NCBI GenBank assembly: GCA_964344215.1
Contig: CAYFMP010000063.1
Location: 1 to 22,529, forward strand
Direction: 5' to 3'
Source: CAYFMP01 sp964344215
GTDB taxonomy: Bacteria > Pseudomonadota > Alphaproteobacteria > Rhodospirillales > Casp-alpha2
DNA length: 22,529 nucleotides
The translations under genes were made by a program, and so were the position numbers. Shown one piece after another: positions 1-7,294 of this stretch. The notes under the pieces were generated by a model, which did no database searches, had not been told where the DNA came from, and was given only the letters and a program-made list of their open reading frames with translations. Every line of letters begins with the position of its first letter. Positions within the stretch are counted from its first letter, which is position 1.

Positions 1-90
1 GCCGCATAAACCAAATCCCGTCAAACCGCGGGCTTTCATGAAATATCCGGGCTAGCCGGCCAATCGGCATCAATTCGACCGGGCAGCGCT

Positions 91-300
91 CTACTCGACG
101 CGGCGATAGAAATCGGTATCCAGGAGCACCGTTTCGGAGAGCGTCCGCACGCGGTTCGCAGAGCCGTCGCGCACCACCTGATAGTGGGGAACGGGCGCGA
201 CCGGACTGCCGTTGCCTGAAACGATCCATACCACCCGTGGATCATCGGTCTTCACGAACTTGTCGCCAATTTGAATATCGGCTTTCGGCTTCTTGAACAC
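91..300 (-). CDS. Small conserved-looking hypothetical protein
   Basis: A 69-residue protein with a GTG start (complement of 298-300) and TAG stop at 91-93. A GGAG lies about 11 bases and an AAGG about 2 bases upstream of the start, so initiation is plausible but not textbook. The sequence opens with a basic stretch (VFKKPKADIQ), continues GDKFVKTDDPRVVWIV, and ends in a LLDTDFYRRVE tail. The alternation of hydrophobic and charged residues suggests a small compact beta-rich domain. There is no signal peptide, membrane segment or cysteine motif. Its composition looks protein-like, unlike the arginine-rich antisense frames nearby. I do not recognise a functional family. It lies upstream of nothing obvious because the window begins 90 bases beyond its stop. 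Confidence 0.6.
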   Translation of the reverse strand: MFKKPKADIQIGDKFVKTDDPRVVWIVSGNGSPVAPVPHYQVVRDGSANRVRTLSETVLLDTDFYRRVE

Positions 301-382
301 GGCCTTTGTTTCTCCACAAGTGGGGGAATCGTGGTTTGTCGTCGGTCATCGAATAAGCTGAAACGAGCCCTCTGACAAGGGC

Positions 383-598
383 CTATTTGGGCTCTCCGGA
401 TTGGCTTTTGCGGCGCTCGCCCTTGCGCCGTTCCGGCCCGGTATAGTTGGCGTCGCTACCGGCAACGCGGCGGTCGCCGCCCTTGCGGCGCTCGCGCAGG
501 CGCTTGTCCTCGACCTCACGCTTGCCTTCGTCCCAGTTGGCGCGGCCGCGCCGGTCGAACACTCTGCCCGCCATTCCAAAAGGTTCCTTCTCCGTCAT
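383..598 (-). CDS. Small highly charged protein with RRKGxRR motifs
   Basis: A 71-residue protein starting MTEKEPFGMAG; an internal Met nine residues in, preceded by GGAGAAGG, is an alternative start. The chain is hydrophilic and very rich in Arg, Lys, Asp and Glu. It carries two related motifs, ERRKGGDRR near the middle and PERRKGERR near the C-terminus, joined by a Gly/Ala/Asp segment. No membrane segment, signal peptide or catalytic motif is visible. Basic GxERRKGxRR tails are familiar in small alphaproteobacterial proteins and next to some signalling domains, but I cannot assign a role; nucleic-acid or acidic-lipid contact is only an inference. It is transcribed in the same direction as the gene at 91-300, about 80 bases upstream of it. 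Confidence 0.5.
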   Translation of the reverse strand: MTEKEPFGMAGRVFDRRGRANWDEGKREVEDKRLRERRKGGDRRVAGSDANYTGPERRKGERRKSQSGEPK

Positions 599-910
599 TC
601 GAACGACATACGATATTATGGTCAATCCGGCGGCCGAATAGCCAATACTTTTTTTCGTATCGGCTCGGTTCGCGGCGCTCGACCCCGACCGGCCGGCCCG
701 CCGGAGCGGCCGATCGCGGCGGTGCCGGTTGCAGGCGCCGCAACGAAGCTTCGACGGTTCGAGGCGGATAATAAATAACCACTTTCAATTTGGGGTTAAA
801 ACATACTATATTATGCTGCCCGGCATCGGCGGAAGCCGACCGAGGGGGTCGAGCGCCGAATGCGACGGGCCGGAGATTCGTTGAGGAACTTCGATTGAAC
901 GGAGGAGATC
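599..910. other. Divergent intergenic region upstream of the PAS gene
   Basis: A 312-base stretch without a convincing gene. Its centre is GC-rich (arginine-rich open frames on both strands, judged spurious). Two AT-rich patches stand out: around 610-660, upstream of the small minus-strand gene, and around 768-815, upstream of the plus-strand PAS gene. The second holds the promoter-like sequence listed separately. The region ends with a strong Shine-Dalgarno (GGAGGAG at 901-907) for the gene at 911. Confidence 0.6.
790..817 (+). promoter_or_regulatory. Candidate promoter of the PAS/chemoreceptor pair
   Basis: TTGGGG (790-795) and TATGCT (812-817) are separated by 16 bases; TATATT (807-812) is another possible -10. 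The patch is clearly AT-richer than its surroundings and lies about 95 bases upstream of the PAS start. The assignment rests on composition and loose sigma-70 resemblance only. Confidence 0.3.
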
Positions 911-1435
911 ATGGCACGCGATGTTAGCCTGACAGGCGTCGAGAGATTTTTCGACGACGACGAAATCATCGTCAGCAAGACCAACACCAAGGGACACATC
1001 ACCTACGCCAACCGCGTGTTTCTGCGGCTGGCCGGTTACTCCGAACAGGAAGTCCTCGGCCAACCCCACAACATGATCCGCCATCCGGACATGCCGCGCT
1101 GCATCTTCAAGCTGCTGTGGGACACCATCGAGAACGGCGACGAGATATTCGCCTACGTGGTCAACCGTTCGGCCAACGGCGACCACTATTGGGTGCTGGC
1201 CCATGTGACGCCGAGTTACGACGGTTCGGGCAACATCATCGGCTACCACTCGAACCGGCGGGTTCCGGACCGCGCCGTGCTCAACGATACCATCATCCCC
1301 CTCTACAAGTCGCTGCTCGACGAAGAAGCCCGCCACGCCGACCGCAAGGCCGGCATGCAGGCTTCCTTCGACGCGGTCCTCAACCTGCTGAAGGAAAAGG
1401 GGGTGGCCTACGACGAGTTGGTCTTTTCGCTGTAG
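911..1435 (+). CDS. Aer-type PAS sensor protein (probable flavin-binding aerotaxis/redox sensor)
   Basis: A 174-residue soluble protein, essentially one PAS domain (about residues 15-120) plus a helical C-terminal tail. The core resembles the PAS domain of E. coli Aer: TYANRVFLRLAGYSEQEVLG, then GQPHNMIRHPDMP (residues 50-62) and NGDHYWV (89-95). Arg57, His58 and Asp60 fall at the numbers I recall for the Aer FAD-site residues, so flavin binding and sensing of oxygen or redox state is a reasonable inference. Aer's membrane anchor and signalling domain are absent. The start is firm: GGAGGAG lies four bases before the ATG. Seventy bases downstream, on the same strand, is a membrane-free chemoreceptor, suggesting that sensor and signalling module work together as separate chains. 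Confidence 0.88.
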   Translation: MARDVSLTGVERFFDDDEIIVSKTNTKGHITYANRVFLRLAGYSEQEVLGQPHNMIRHPDMPRCIFKLLWDTIENGDEIFAYVVNRSANGDHYWVLAHVTPSYDGSGNIIGYHSNRRVPDRAVLNDTIIPLYKSLLDEEARHADRKAGMQASFDAVLNLLKEKGVAYDELVFSL

Positions 1436-1505
1436 GGCCTCGGCGCCGGCGGCGCCGGACAGCGGGCCCGACAATTTGATCTGCAAAGCCTAAGGAAACG
1501 AAATC

Positions 1506-2651
1506 ATGAGCAACGGAACGACGGGAATCGCACAAGCGCTGGACGTCTGCCAGGCCGCCGCCGACGGCAACCTGGAGCCGCGCATCACCAACATCCAGGA
1601 TACGGACGAACTGGGTGAGCTCTTTCACGCCATCAACGAAATGATCGACCGCACCGAATCCTTCGTTCGCGAGGCCGCGACCAGCATCGAATACGTCAGC
1701 GACAAGAAATTCTTCCGGACCATCTCGGAAAAGGGAATGGTCGGCAGCTACAAGGCGGCGACCACCGTCATCAACCAATCGACCGAATCGACCGGCGAAT
1801 GGGTGAAGACGTTCACCAACGTCGCCGACGAGTTCGAGCGCGAAATGTCGGAGGTGGTGGAGACCGTTTCCTCCTCGGCGTCGAGCTTGCAATCGACAGC
1901 CGATATCATGGGCAAAGCGGCGCAGACCACTTCCGAGCAGTCGACGACGGTGTCGGCGGCGGCCGAACAGGCCTCGACCAACGTCCAGACAGTGGCCTCG
2001 GCGGCCGAGGAGCTGACCAGCTCGATCGGCGAAATCAACCGTCAGATCAGCCAATCCTCGCAGATGGCCGGCCAGGCGGTCAACGAAGCCCGGCAAACCA
2101 ACGACGACGTGCAGGGGCTGGCCGAAGCGGCCGACAAGATCGGCAACGTCGTCGAGTTCATCAAGGATATCGCCGGCCAGACCAATCTGTTGGCGCTGAA
2201 CGCCACCATCGAGGCGGCCCGCGCCGGCGAGGCCGGCAAGGGGTTCGCCGTTGTCGCCAGCGAAGTCAAGAACCTCGCCAACCAGACGGCCAAGGCGACC
2301 GAGGACATCGCCAACCAGGTCTCGGCCATCCAGGGATCGACCAGCGGCGCCGTCAACGCCATCCAGGGCATCACCCAGTCGATCGAGACCTTGAACGAGA
2401 ACTCGACGGCGATCGCCGCGGCCATGGAGGAACAGGGCTCGGCGACCCAGGAGATCGCCCGCAACGTCGAGGAGGCGTCGACCGGAACGACGGAGGTGAC
2501 CACCAATATCTCCGCCGTCAGTTCGGCCGCCGCCGAAACCGAGCAGGCCTCCGGCCAAGTCCTCGAATCGGCCAACGAACTGTCGACCCAGAGCACCCGC
2601 CTGAAGGACGGGATCGAGACCTTTCTCACCGAACTCCGCAAGGCGTTGTAA
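1506..2651 (+). CDS. Soluble methyl-accepting chemotaxis protein
   Basis: A 381-residue chemoreceptor without any transmembrane segment or signal peptide, so cytoplasmic. Residues about 10-90 form a HAMP-like segment (AADGNLEPRI...DELGELFHAINEMID). The rest is the long coiled-coil signalling domain, with the hyperconserved hairpin tip around residues 213-266 (QTNLLALNATIEAARAGEAG begins at 225) that contacts CheA and CheW. Flanking Gln/Glu/Ala-rich helices could carry methylation sites. The C-terminus ends ELRKAL, with no CheR-binding NWETF-type pentapeptide. AAGGA lies about nine bases before the ATG. No ligand-binding domain is present, so the input probably comes from a partner; the adjacent Aer-type PAS protein is the obvious candidate, as in the Campylobacter CetA/CetB pair. 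Confidence 0.92.
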   Translation: MSNGTTGIAQALDVCQAAADGNLEPRITNIQDTDELGELFHAINEMIDRTESFVREAATSIEYVSDKKFFRTISEKGMVGSYKAATTVINQSTESTGEWVKTFTNVADEFEREMSEVVETVSSSASSLQSTADIMGKAAQTTSEQSTTVSAAAEQASTNVQTVASAAEELTSSIGEINRQISQSSQMAGQAVNEARQTNDDVQGLAEAADKIGNVVEFIKDIAGQTNLLALNATIEAARAGEAGKGFAVVASEVKNLANQTAKATEDIANQVSAIQGSTSGAVNAIQGITQSIETLNENSTAIAAAMEEQGSATQEIARNVEEASTGTTEVTTNISAVSSAAAETEQASGQVLESANELSTQSTRLKDGIETFLTELRKAL

Positions 2652-2798
2652 ACCGGACGCCGCGGTCGGCTCCAAAGACGGCGGCAAGGCAACGGCCTTC
2701 CCGCCGGCCGGCAGGCGGCGATTTACACCGCCGCCGCCGGCTTGCTACGGTTGTTTCACGCGAGCGTCTGTTAAGCGTCCAATGCGAGGCCTACAGTC

Positions 2799-3587
2799 AT
2801 GCCCCGGCCGTCCCTTCTCGCCCTGTCGTTGCTTGCCCTGGTCTCGGCTTCGGCGGCGGTCGGCGCGGCGACGGCGGCCGAGGTCGGCATCGTCCTGCTG
2901 CCCGGCAAGGACAGCACCAGCAAACCCGATTCACCGGTCGGCAACCTGGCCGCGCGGCTCGAAGGCGAGGGCATTCGGGTCTCCCTGCCCGAGGTCCCGT
3001 GGAACCGCTCGCGCGCCTTCGACACCGGCTACCGGGAAGCGCTCGACGAGGTCGCCGGGGCGGTCGCCGCGTTGCGCGCCGACGGCGTCGCCAAGGTCGC
3101 CGTCGGCGGCCACAGCCTCGGCGCCAACGTGGCGCTGGGAGTGGCGGCCGTGATCGGCGGCGTCGACGGCGTCGCCGCCCTGGCGCCGGGACACGTGCCC
3201 GACACCTGGGGCGACGAGCACAAGTTCGACGGCGCTCTCGACAAAGCCAGGCGCATGCTCGCCGAAGGCCGCGGCGACGAGACGGCGGCGTTCGACGACA
3301 TCAACCAGGGACGGCGGTTCGAGCGGGTGACGACGGCCCGCATCTATCTGAGCTATTGGGATCCGGCCGGACCCGCGGTGATGCCGAACAACGCAGCCGC
3401 GCTCGGCGGCGTGCCCCTGTTCGTCGCCATCGGCACCCGCGACCGGCTGTACGGCTCGGTCGAAACCTACCTGTTCGGGCGAGCCCCCGAGCATCCGAAG
3501 AACAGGCTGGTCGAGGTCGAGGCCGGCCACAAGAACACCCCGCTCGAGGCGTGGCGGCAGTTGGCCGAGTGGCTCAAAGGCCTGTAG
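2799..3587 (+). CDS. Exported alpha/beta hydrolase (esterase/lipase-like)
   Basis: A 262-residue protein with a signal peptide (hydrophobic residues 5-24, cleavage probably after Ala27). The mature part has an alpha/beta-hydrolase pattern: an early strand VGIVLLPG, a nucleophile elbow GHSLGA with Ser106, an acid in GTRDRLYG (Asp215), and a C-terminal His in AGHKNTP (His244). These give a complete Ser-Asp-His triad in the right order. The 'LLPGKD..' and 'PWNRSRAFD' segments suggest a member related to DUF3530-like or other small periplasmic hydrolases, but the substrate cannot be told. It stands alone: about 150 bases separate it from the chemoreceptor gene, and a hairpin follows the stop. GAGG sits about ten bases before the ATG. 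Confidence 0.8.
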   Translation: MPRPSLLALSLLALVSASAAVGAATAAEVGIVLLPGKDSTSKPDSPVGNLAARLEGEGIRVSLPEVPWNRSRAFDTGYREALDEVAGAVAALRADGVAKVAVGGHSLGANVALGVAAVIGGVDGVAALAPGHVPDTWGDEHKFDGALDKARRMLAEGRGDETAAFDDINQGRRFERVTTARIYLSYWDPAGPAVMPNNAAALGGVPLFVAIGTRDRLYGSVETYLFGRAPEHPKNRLVEVEAGHKNTPLEAWRQLAEWLKGL

Positions 3588-3642
3588 GCGGGCCGCCGGC
3601 GAGGCGGAGCGCCCGAGCGCCACACGCGCCCGAAGATGCTGA

Positions 3643-3666
3643 AACCCCGCCTGAAGCGGCGGGGTT
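3643..3666 (+). terminator. Perfect 9-bp hairpin after the hydrolase gene
   Basis: AACCCCGCC (3643-3651), loop TGAAGC, then GGCGGGGTT (3658-3666). The stem is perfect and GC-rich, 56 bases after the stop codon. Only a weak T-containing tail follows, so it may terminate imperfectly or protect the mRNA end. Confidence 0.55.
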
Positions 3667-3871
3667 CCTCGAATTCTGCTCGAAGCATCTCCCGATCCAA
3701 TAGACCGGGTAAAAATTCTAAGGTCTGGATATGTCCGTTGTCTGGTCCGGCGGAGTCAATTTGTATCCTCCGTTGAGTCCTGGACTTTGTGAAGCCTCGA
3801 TAGGGAATTATACGCCGCGCCGGGAGCCGCCGTCAGTAGGAACAGCATCGGGATTTCCCCTTCCTGTCCTA

Positions 3872-3931
3872 GAGCGGCTTCCGATCGGTTGGCGCCGGTC
3901 AACGGTTCCGACCGATCGGATTACACCGCTC
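3872..3931. repeat. 60-bp imperfect inverted repeat with GAGCGG ends
   Basis: The left arm GAGCGGCTTCCGATCGGTTGG (3872-3892, shown as its leading bases) pairs with a right arm running from about 3908 to CCGCTC at 3926-3931, with a small bulge. TA precedes the left end; the right end is followed by CA. The ends match the first bases of the larger element at 10375-10634. Short fold-back repeats with this end are common in alphaproteobacterial genomes, so this is probably a MITE-like or extragenic palindromic repeat. Confidence 0.55.
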
Positions 3932-4093
3932 CATTCATTGAAGAATAGGGCAAGAAAATCCGTTTGGATCGAACCCGAACGGTACGATCCGACCGGATAT
4001 TGCTTTGGCCGACCGGCGGCGGCCGGGAACGTGCCTTCGATACGCCGAAGTTAGCTTCTGTCCACTCGGCCCGGCGCCGCTATACTGGCGGCG

Positions 4094-6877
4094 ATGTCCG
4101 ACCGTGCGTTGCTCCCGTCCCAGCCGGCCCTCGTCGCCGGCCTGCGCCAGGCCGTCTGGCTGACGCCGGACGGCGAGGTCGAGACCCTGTCGCTGGCCGA
4201 GGCGGCGGCGCGCATCGGCCCCGACACCCGGCCCATCGTCTGCCACGCTCCGGCGCTCGCCCGGCGGCTCGGACGAAAGCCGTTCGCCGCCTTCGACCTT
4301 CTCGAGCTGTTCGCCTTTGCCCGGCCGGCCGCGTTCGCGCTGCCGACTCCGCGCGGACTGGCCGAAGCGCTGGGCGCGCCGATTCCGGGTACACCGGAAA
4401 CCGAGGCGGCGAGCCTGGTGGCGTCGGCCGGGCGCCTGCTCGCCGGCCTGGCCGAGAACCCGGGCCCTGACGCCGCCGCCATCGCCTGGGCCATGGCGCG
4501 CGGCGGCTGGGCCTGGGGCGCGGCGGTATTGGGCGCGCTTGGCAGCACCGAGGCGGCGGCACCGGGCGACACCGCGTCGGGCCTCAGGGTCTGGAACCGG
4601 CTTCCCGAATGGCAGGAAGCGCCGCCGCCGCCGCCGCCCGGCAACGTCCCCGTCGAAGCCGGCGAGACCGAGGACCGATTGCTCCGCCTGCTCGGGCCCG
4701 GCGCCGAGGAACGCAACGAACAGCTCGACTACGCACTGTCGACGGCGGCCGCGTTCGCACCCCGCGAGCACGTCGACGAGCCGAAACTGGTGCTGGCCGA
4801 GGCCGGCACCGGCGTCGGCAAGACCCTGGGCTACGTGGCGCCGGCCAGCATCTGGGCCGAGAAGAACGCCGGCTCGGTCTGGATCAGCACCTTCACCCGC
4901 AACCTGCAACGCCAACTCGACGCCGAACTGGACCGGCTGTGCCCGATGCCGGACGAGAAGGCCGAGCGGGTGGTGATCCGCAAGGGCCGCGAGAACTATT
5001 TCTGCCTGCTCAATCTGGAAGAGGCGGTGAGGCGGCTGCCGGCTCGCGGCGGCGGCGACGCAGTGGCGCTCGGGCTGATGGCCCGCTGGGCGCTGGCCAG
5101 CCGCGACGGCGACATGATCGGCGGCGACTTCCCGGCCTGGCTCAAGGACCTGCTGGGGCGCGGCCTCACCACCGATCTCACCGACACCCGCGGCGAATGC
5201 ATCTATTCGGCCTGCCCCCATTACGGCAAATGTTTCATCGAACACACCGTGCGCCGCGCCCGCCAGGCCGACATCGTCGTCGCCAACCACGCCCTGGTCA
5301 TGGTGCAGGCGGCGCTCGGCGGCGGCGAGGAGGGCATGTTGCCGACCCGTTACGTGTTCGACGAGGGCCATCACCTGTTCGATGCCGCCGATAGCGCCTT
5401 CGCGGCCCACCTGTCGGGCCACCAGACGGCCGATCTCAGGCGCTGGCTGGTCGGCGCCGAGGAGGGAACGCGCTCGCGCTCGCGCGGCCTGAAAGCGCGG
5501 GCCGGCGACCTCATCGCCGGCGACGAGCGGGCCGAGACGGCCCTCCACGAGATCCTCAAGGCGGCCCGCGCGCTGCCCGGTCCGGCCTGGAGTCAGCGGG
5601 TCGGCGGCGGCGCCACCGCCGGGCCGGCCGAGGCGTTCCTGGCGCTGGTCCGCCAGCAGGTCTACGCGCGGGCCGCCGACGCCGGTTCGCCCTATAGCCT
5701 GGAGACCGAAACGACGCCGCCGGTCGACGGCCTGATCGAGGAGGCCGGCAAGCTCGAAGCGGCTCTGGCCCGCCTCCACCGACCGGTTACCGACCTGATC
5801 GCCGGCCTTCGCGGCCAGCTCGATGCCGACGCCGATACCCTCGACACGGCGACCCGGACCCGCATCGAAGCGCTGGCCCGCGGTCTCGAACGACGCGCCC
5901 TTCAGCAGACCGTCGCCTGGCGGGCCATGCTCCGCGACCTGGCCGGGGCCGCCGAACCGGCGGCCGCCGGCGAAGGCGACGGCGGCGTCGAGAGTGCGTT
6001 CGTCGATTGGTTCGGGGTCGAACGCAAAGCCGGACGCGACATCGACGTCGGCTACTTCAGGCACTGGATCGACCCGACGAAGCCGTTCGCGGAAACGGTG
6101 GTGCGCCCGGCCCACGGCGCCCTGATCACGTCGGCGACGCTGTGCGACCGGCCCGGCCCGGACAGCGGCGACGTCGGCGAGGAAGGCTGGGCGGCGGCGG
6201 AGATGCGGACCGGCGTTCGCCACTTGGGCGCACCTGCCCTCCTCGTCGTCGAGCCATCGCCGTTCAATTACCGGGCGCTGACAAGGGTTTTCACCGTCAC
6301 CGACGTTCGCCGCGACGATACGGACGCGGTGGCGGCCGCCTATCGCGAGCTCTTCCTGGCGGCCGCCGGCGGCGGCCTCGGGCTGTTCACGGCGATCTCG
6401 CGGCTGCGTGCCGTCCACCAGCGCATCGCCGGTCCGCTCGACGAGGCCGGTCTAATGCTGTTGGCCCAGCACGTCGACGCCATGGACACCGGCACCCTGG
6501 TCGATATTTTCCGGGCCGAGGAGGACGCCTGCCTGCTGGGTACGGACGCGGTCCGCGACGGCGTCGACGTACCGGGCCGGTCGTTGCGGCTGATCGTCTT
6601 CGATCGGGTGCCGTGGCCGCGCCCCGACATCCTGCACCGGGTCCGCAAGGGCGTCTTCGGCGGCCGCGCCTACGACGAAATGCTGACCCGCCTCAGGCTC
6701 AAGCAGGCGTTCGGGCGTCTGGTCCGGCGGACCGGCGATCGCGGCGTTTTCGTGATGTTGGACCGCTCGCTGCCGAGCCGGTTGGCCGGCGCCTTCCCGG
6801 ACGGCGTCGAGGTCCGCCGCTTGGGGCTTGCCGACGCCGTCGCCGAGACCCGCGCCTTCCTCGGCGGCGGCGATTGA
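4094..6877 (+). CDS. DinG/XPD-like ATP-dependent DNA helicase with iron-sulfur motif
   Basis: A 927-residue superfamily-2 helicase. Residues 1-170 form an N-terminal domain of unclear type, joined by a proline run (about 175-182) to the helicase core. The core has Walker A GTGVGKT (238-244), a DEAH-like box DEGHH (423-427) and motif VI QAFGRLVRR (871-879). Between Walker A and DEGHH lie four cysteines, Cys304, Cys369, Cys374 and Cys380, spaced as in the XPD/DinG 4Fe-4S domain. This family unwinds 5'-to-3' and usually acts on replication-blocking structures or R-loops, which fits a repair role in the cytoplasm. It is longer than E. coli DinG (about 716 residues), mainly because of the N-terminal domain. 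The gene appears monocistronic; no strong Shine-Dalgarno precedes the ATG. Confidence 0.9.
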   Translation: MSDRALLPSQPALVAGLRQAVWLTPDGEVETLSLAEAAARIGPDTRPIVCHAPALARRLGRKPFAAFDLLELFAFARPAAFALPTPRGLAEALGAPIPGTPETEAASLVASAGRLLAGLAENPGPDAAAIAWAMARGGWAWGAAVLGALGSTEAAAPGDTASGLRVWNRLPEWQEAPPPPPPGNVPVEAGETEDRLLRLLGPGAEERNEQLDYALSTAAAFAPREHVDEPKLVLAEAGTGVGKTLGYVAPASIWAEKNAGSVWISTFTRNLQRQLDAELDRLCPMPDEKAERVVIRKGRENYFCLLNLEEAVRRLPARGGGDAVALGLMARWALASRDGDMIGGDFPAWLKDLLGRGLTTDLTDTRGECIYSACPHYGKCFIEHTVRRARQADIVVANHALVMVQAALGGGEEGMLPTRYVFDEGHHLFDAADSAFAAHLSGHQTADLRRWLVGAEEGTRSRSRGLKARAGDLIAGDERAETALHEILKAARALPGPAWSQRVGGGATAGPAEAFLALVRQQVYARAADAGSPYSLETETTPPVDGLIEEAGKLEAALARLHRPVTDLIAGLRGQLDADADTLDTATRTRIEALARGLERRALQQTVAWRAMLRDLAGAAEPAAAGEGDGGVESAFVDWFGVERKAGRDIDVGYFRHWIDPTKPFAETVVRPAHGALITSATLCDRPGPDSGDVGEEGWAAAEMRTGVRHLGAPALLVVEPSPFNYRALTRVFTVTDVRRDDTDAVAAAYRELFLAAAGGGLGLFTAISRLRAVHQRIAGPLDEAGLMLLAQHVDAMDTGTLVDIFRAEEDACLLGTDAVRDGVDVPGRSLRLIVFDRVPWPRPDILHRVRKGVFGGRAYDEMLTRLRLKQAFGRLVRRTGDRGVFVMLDRSLPSRLAGAFPDGVEVRRLGLADAVAETRAFLGGGD

Positions 6878-6913
6878 ATCCGGAGCCGCCCCGGGCCGGC
6901 GCCGGCAACGCCG

Positions 6914-7192
6914 TCAACAGATCGGAGGCGGACCGAAACCGTCGGTAAGTTCCCGGACCAGGTCTTTCGGCAAAAAATGGACGAGTGGCAGTTCCAAGAC
7001 CTCGGCAACGGCCCCGAGGCGGTGTGAACCGATGCGCGCCGCACCCGATTCGTAGACCTCGAGCGGCCGCCGAAAACCCGGCGTGGCTGGCGACATACCC
7101 GAGAAAACACTTTTCACGGGAATTTTGCCGAACCGATCCGGGCCATGTAACTTATTGATTTCAAATATAAATATTTTTCTCATTTTACCCAA
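6914..7192 (-). pseudogene. Truncated XRE-family regulator remnant
   Basis: This minus-strand frame contains a stretch typical of the second half of an XRE/Cro helix-turn-helix domain: PLEVYESGAARIGSHRLGAV followed by AEVLELPLVHFL (about 7075 down to 6960). It aligns by eye with VQKYESGDTQLTGAQLWDLA in the intact regulator at 7295. The first helices of the domain (normally ...LTQEELA...) are missing: the residues before the match look like unrelated translated upstream sequence, and I see no continuation in the other minus-strand frames. It ends with a normal stop at 6914. The simplest reading is a 5'-truncated, decayed regulator gene. A functional short protein cannot be excluded, because the frame itself is open from an ATG at 7190-7192. 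Confidence 0.5.
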
Positions 7193-7194
7193 AT

Positions 7195-7209
7195 ACTGAT
7201 TGAATCAGT
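7195..7209. promoter_or_regulatory. 15-bp palindrome, candidate operator
   Basis: ACTGATT, one base, AATCAGT: a perfect inverted repeat with 7-base arms in the AT-rich stretch between the regulator remnant and the intact XRE gene. It lies about 30 bases upstream of a -35-like element and is placed where an XRE dimer might bind to autoregulate. No second copy was seen in the window. Confidence 0.4.
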
Positions 7210-7236
7210 TATTTTTCGCGGCGTTTACAGTTGGGG

Positions 7237-7266
7237 TTGTATCCCGGTCGGGCCGTCTCCTATTAT
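7237..7266 (+). promoter_or_regulatory. Candidate sigma-70-like promoter of the XRE operon
   Basis: TTGTAT (7237-7242), 18 bases, TATTAT (7261-7266). The -10 matches the consensus at five of six positions and the -35 is partial. It is 28 bases before the XRE start codon, leaving room for a short leader with GGGGA (7280-7284) as the ribosome site. Confidence 0.4.
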
Positions 7267-7294
7267 TGTATCGTTCAGTGGGGACAAACCCGAT

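Larger units (their letters stand above)
3588..4093. other. Intergenic region with a hairpin and a short inverted repeat
   Basis: About 500 bases between the hydrolase and the helicase. It holds a terminator-like hairpin (3643-3666), a fold-back repeat ending in GAGCGG (3872-3931), and mixed-composition sequence that is AT-richer than the flanking genes around 3690-3850. A plus-strand open frame at 3731-4054 has no ribosome site and no protein-like pattern and is not called. No clear promoter for the helicase could be picked out. Confidence 0.6.

Noticed and set aside
1380..2687. Long minus-strand open frame opposite the chemoreceptor
   Set aside because: Gly/Arg/Asp-rich with no domain pattern; it is the antisense shadow of a GC-rich coding sequence whose plus-strand product is unmistakable.
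2690..2745. Possible terminator after the chemoreceptor gene
   Set aside because: Only short GC stems (such as AAGGC/GCCTT and GGCGG/CCGCC) without a T run; not distinguishable from background in GC-rich DNA.
3731..4054. Plus-strand frame before the helicase gene
   Set aside because: No ribosome site, no protein-like pattern, and it runs across the inverted repeat at 3872-3931.
3935..6418. 827-codon minus-strand open frame opposite the helicase
   Set aside because: Low-complexity Arg/Gly/Ala composition and no motifs, while the plus strand has all helicase motifs.
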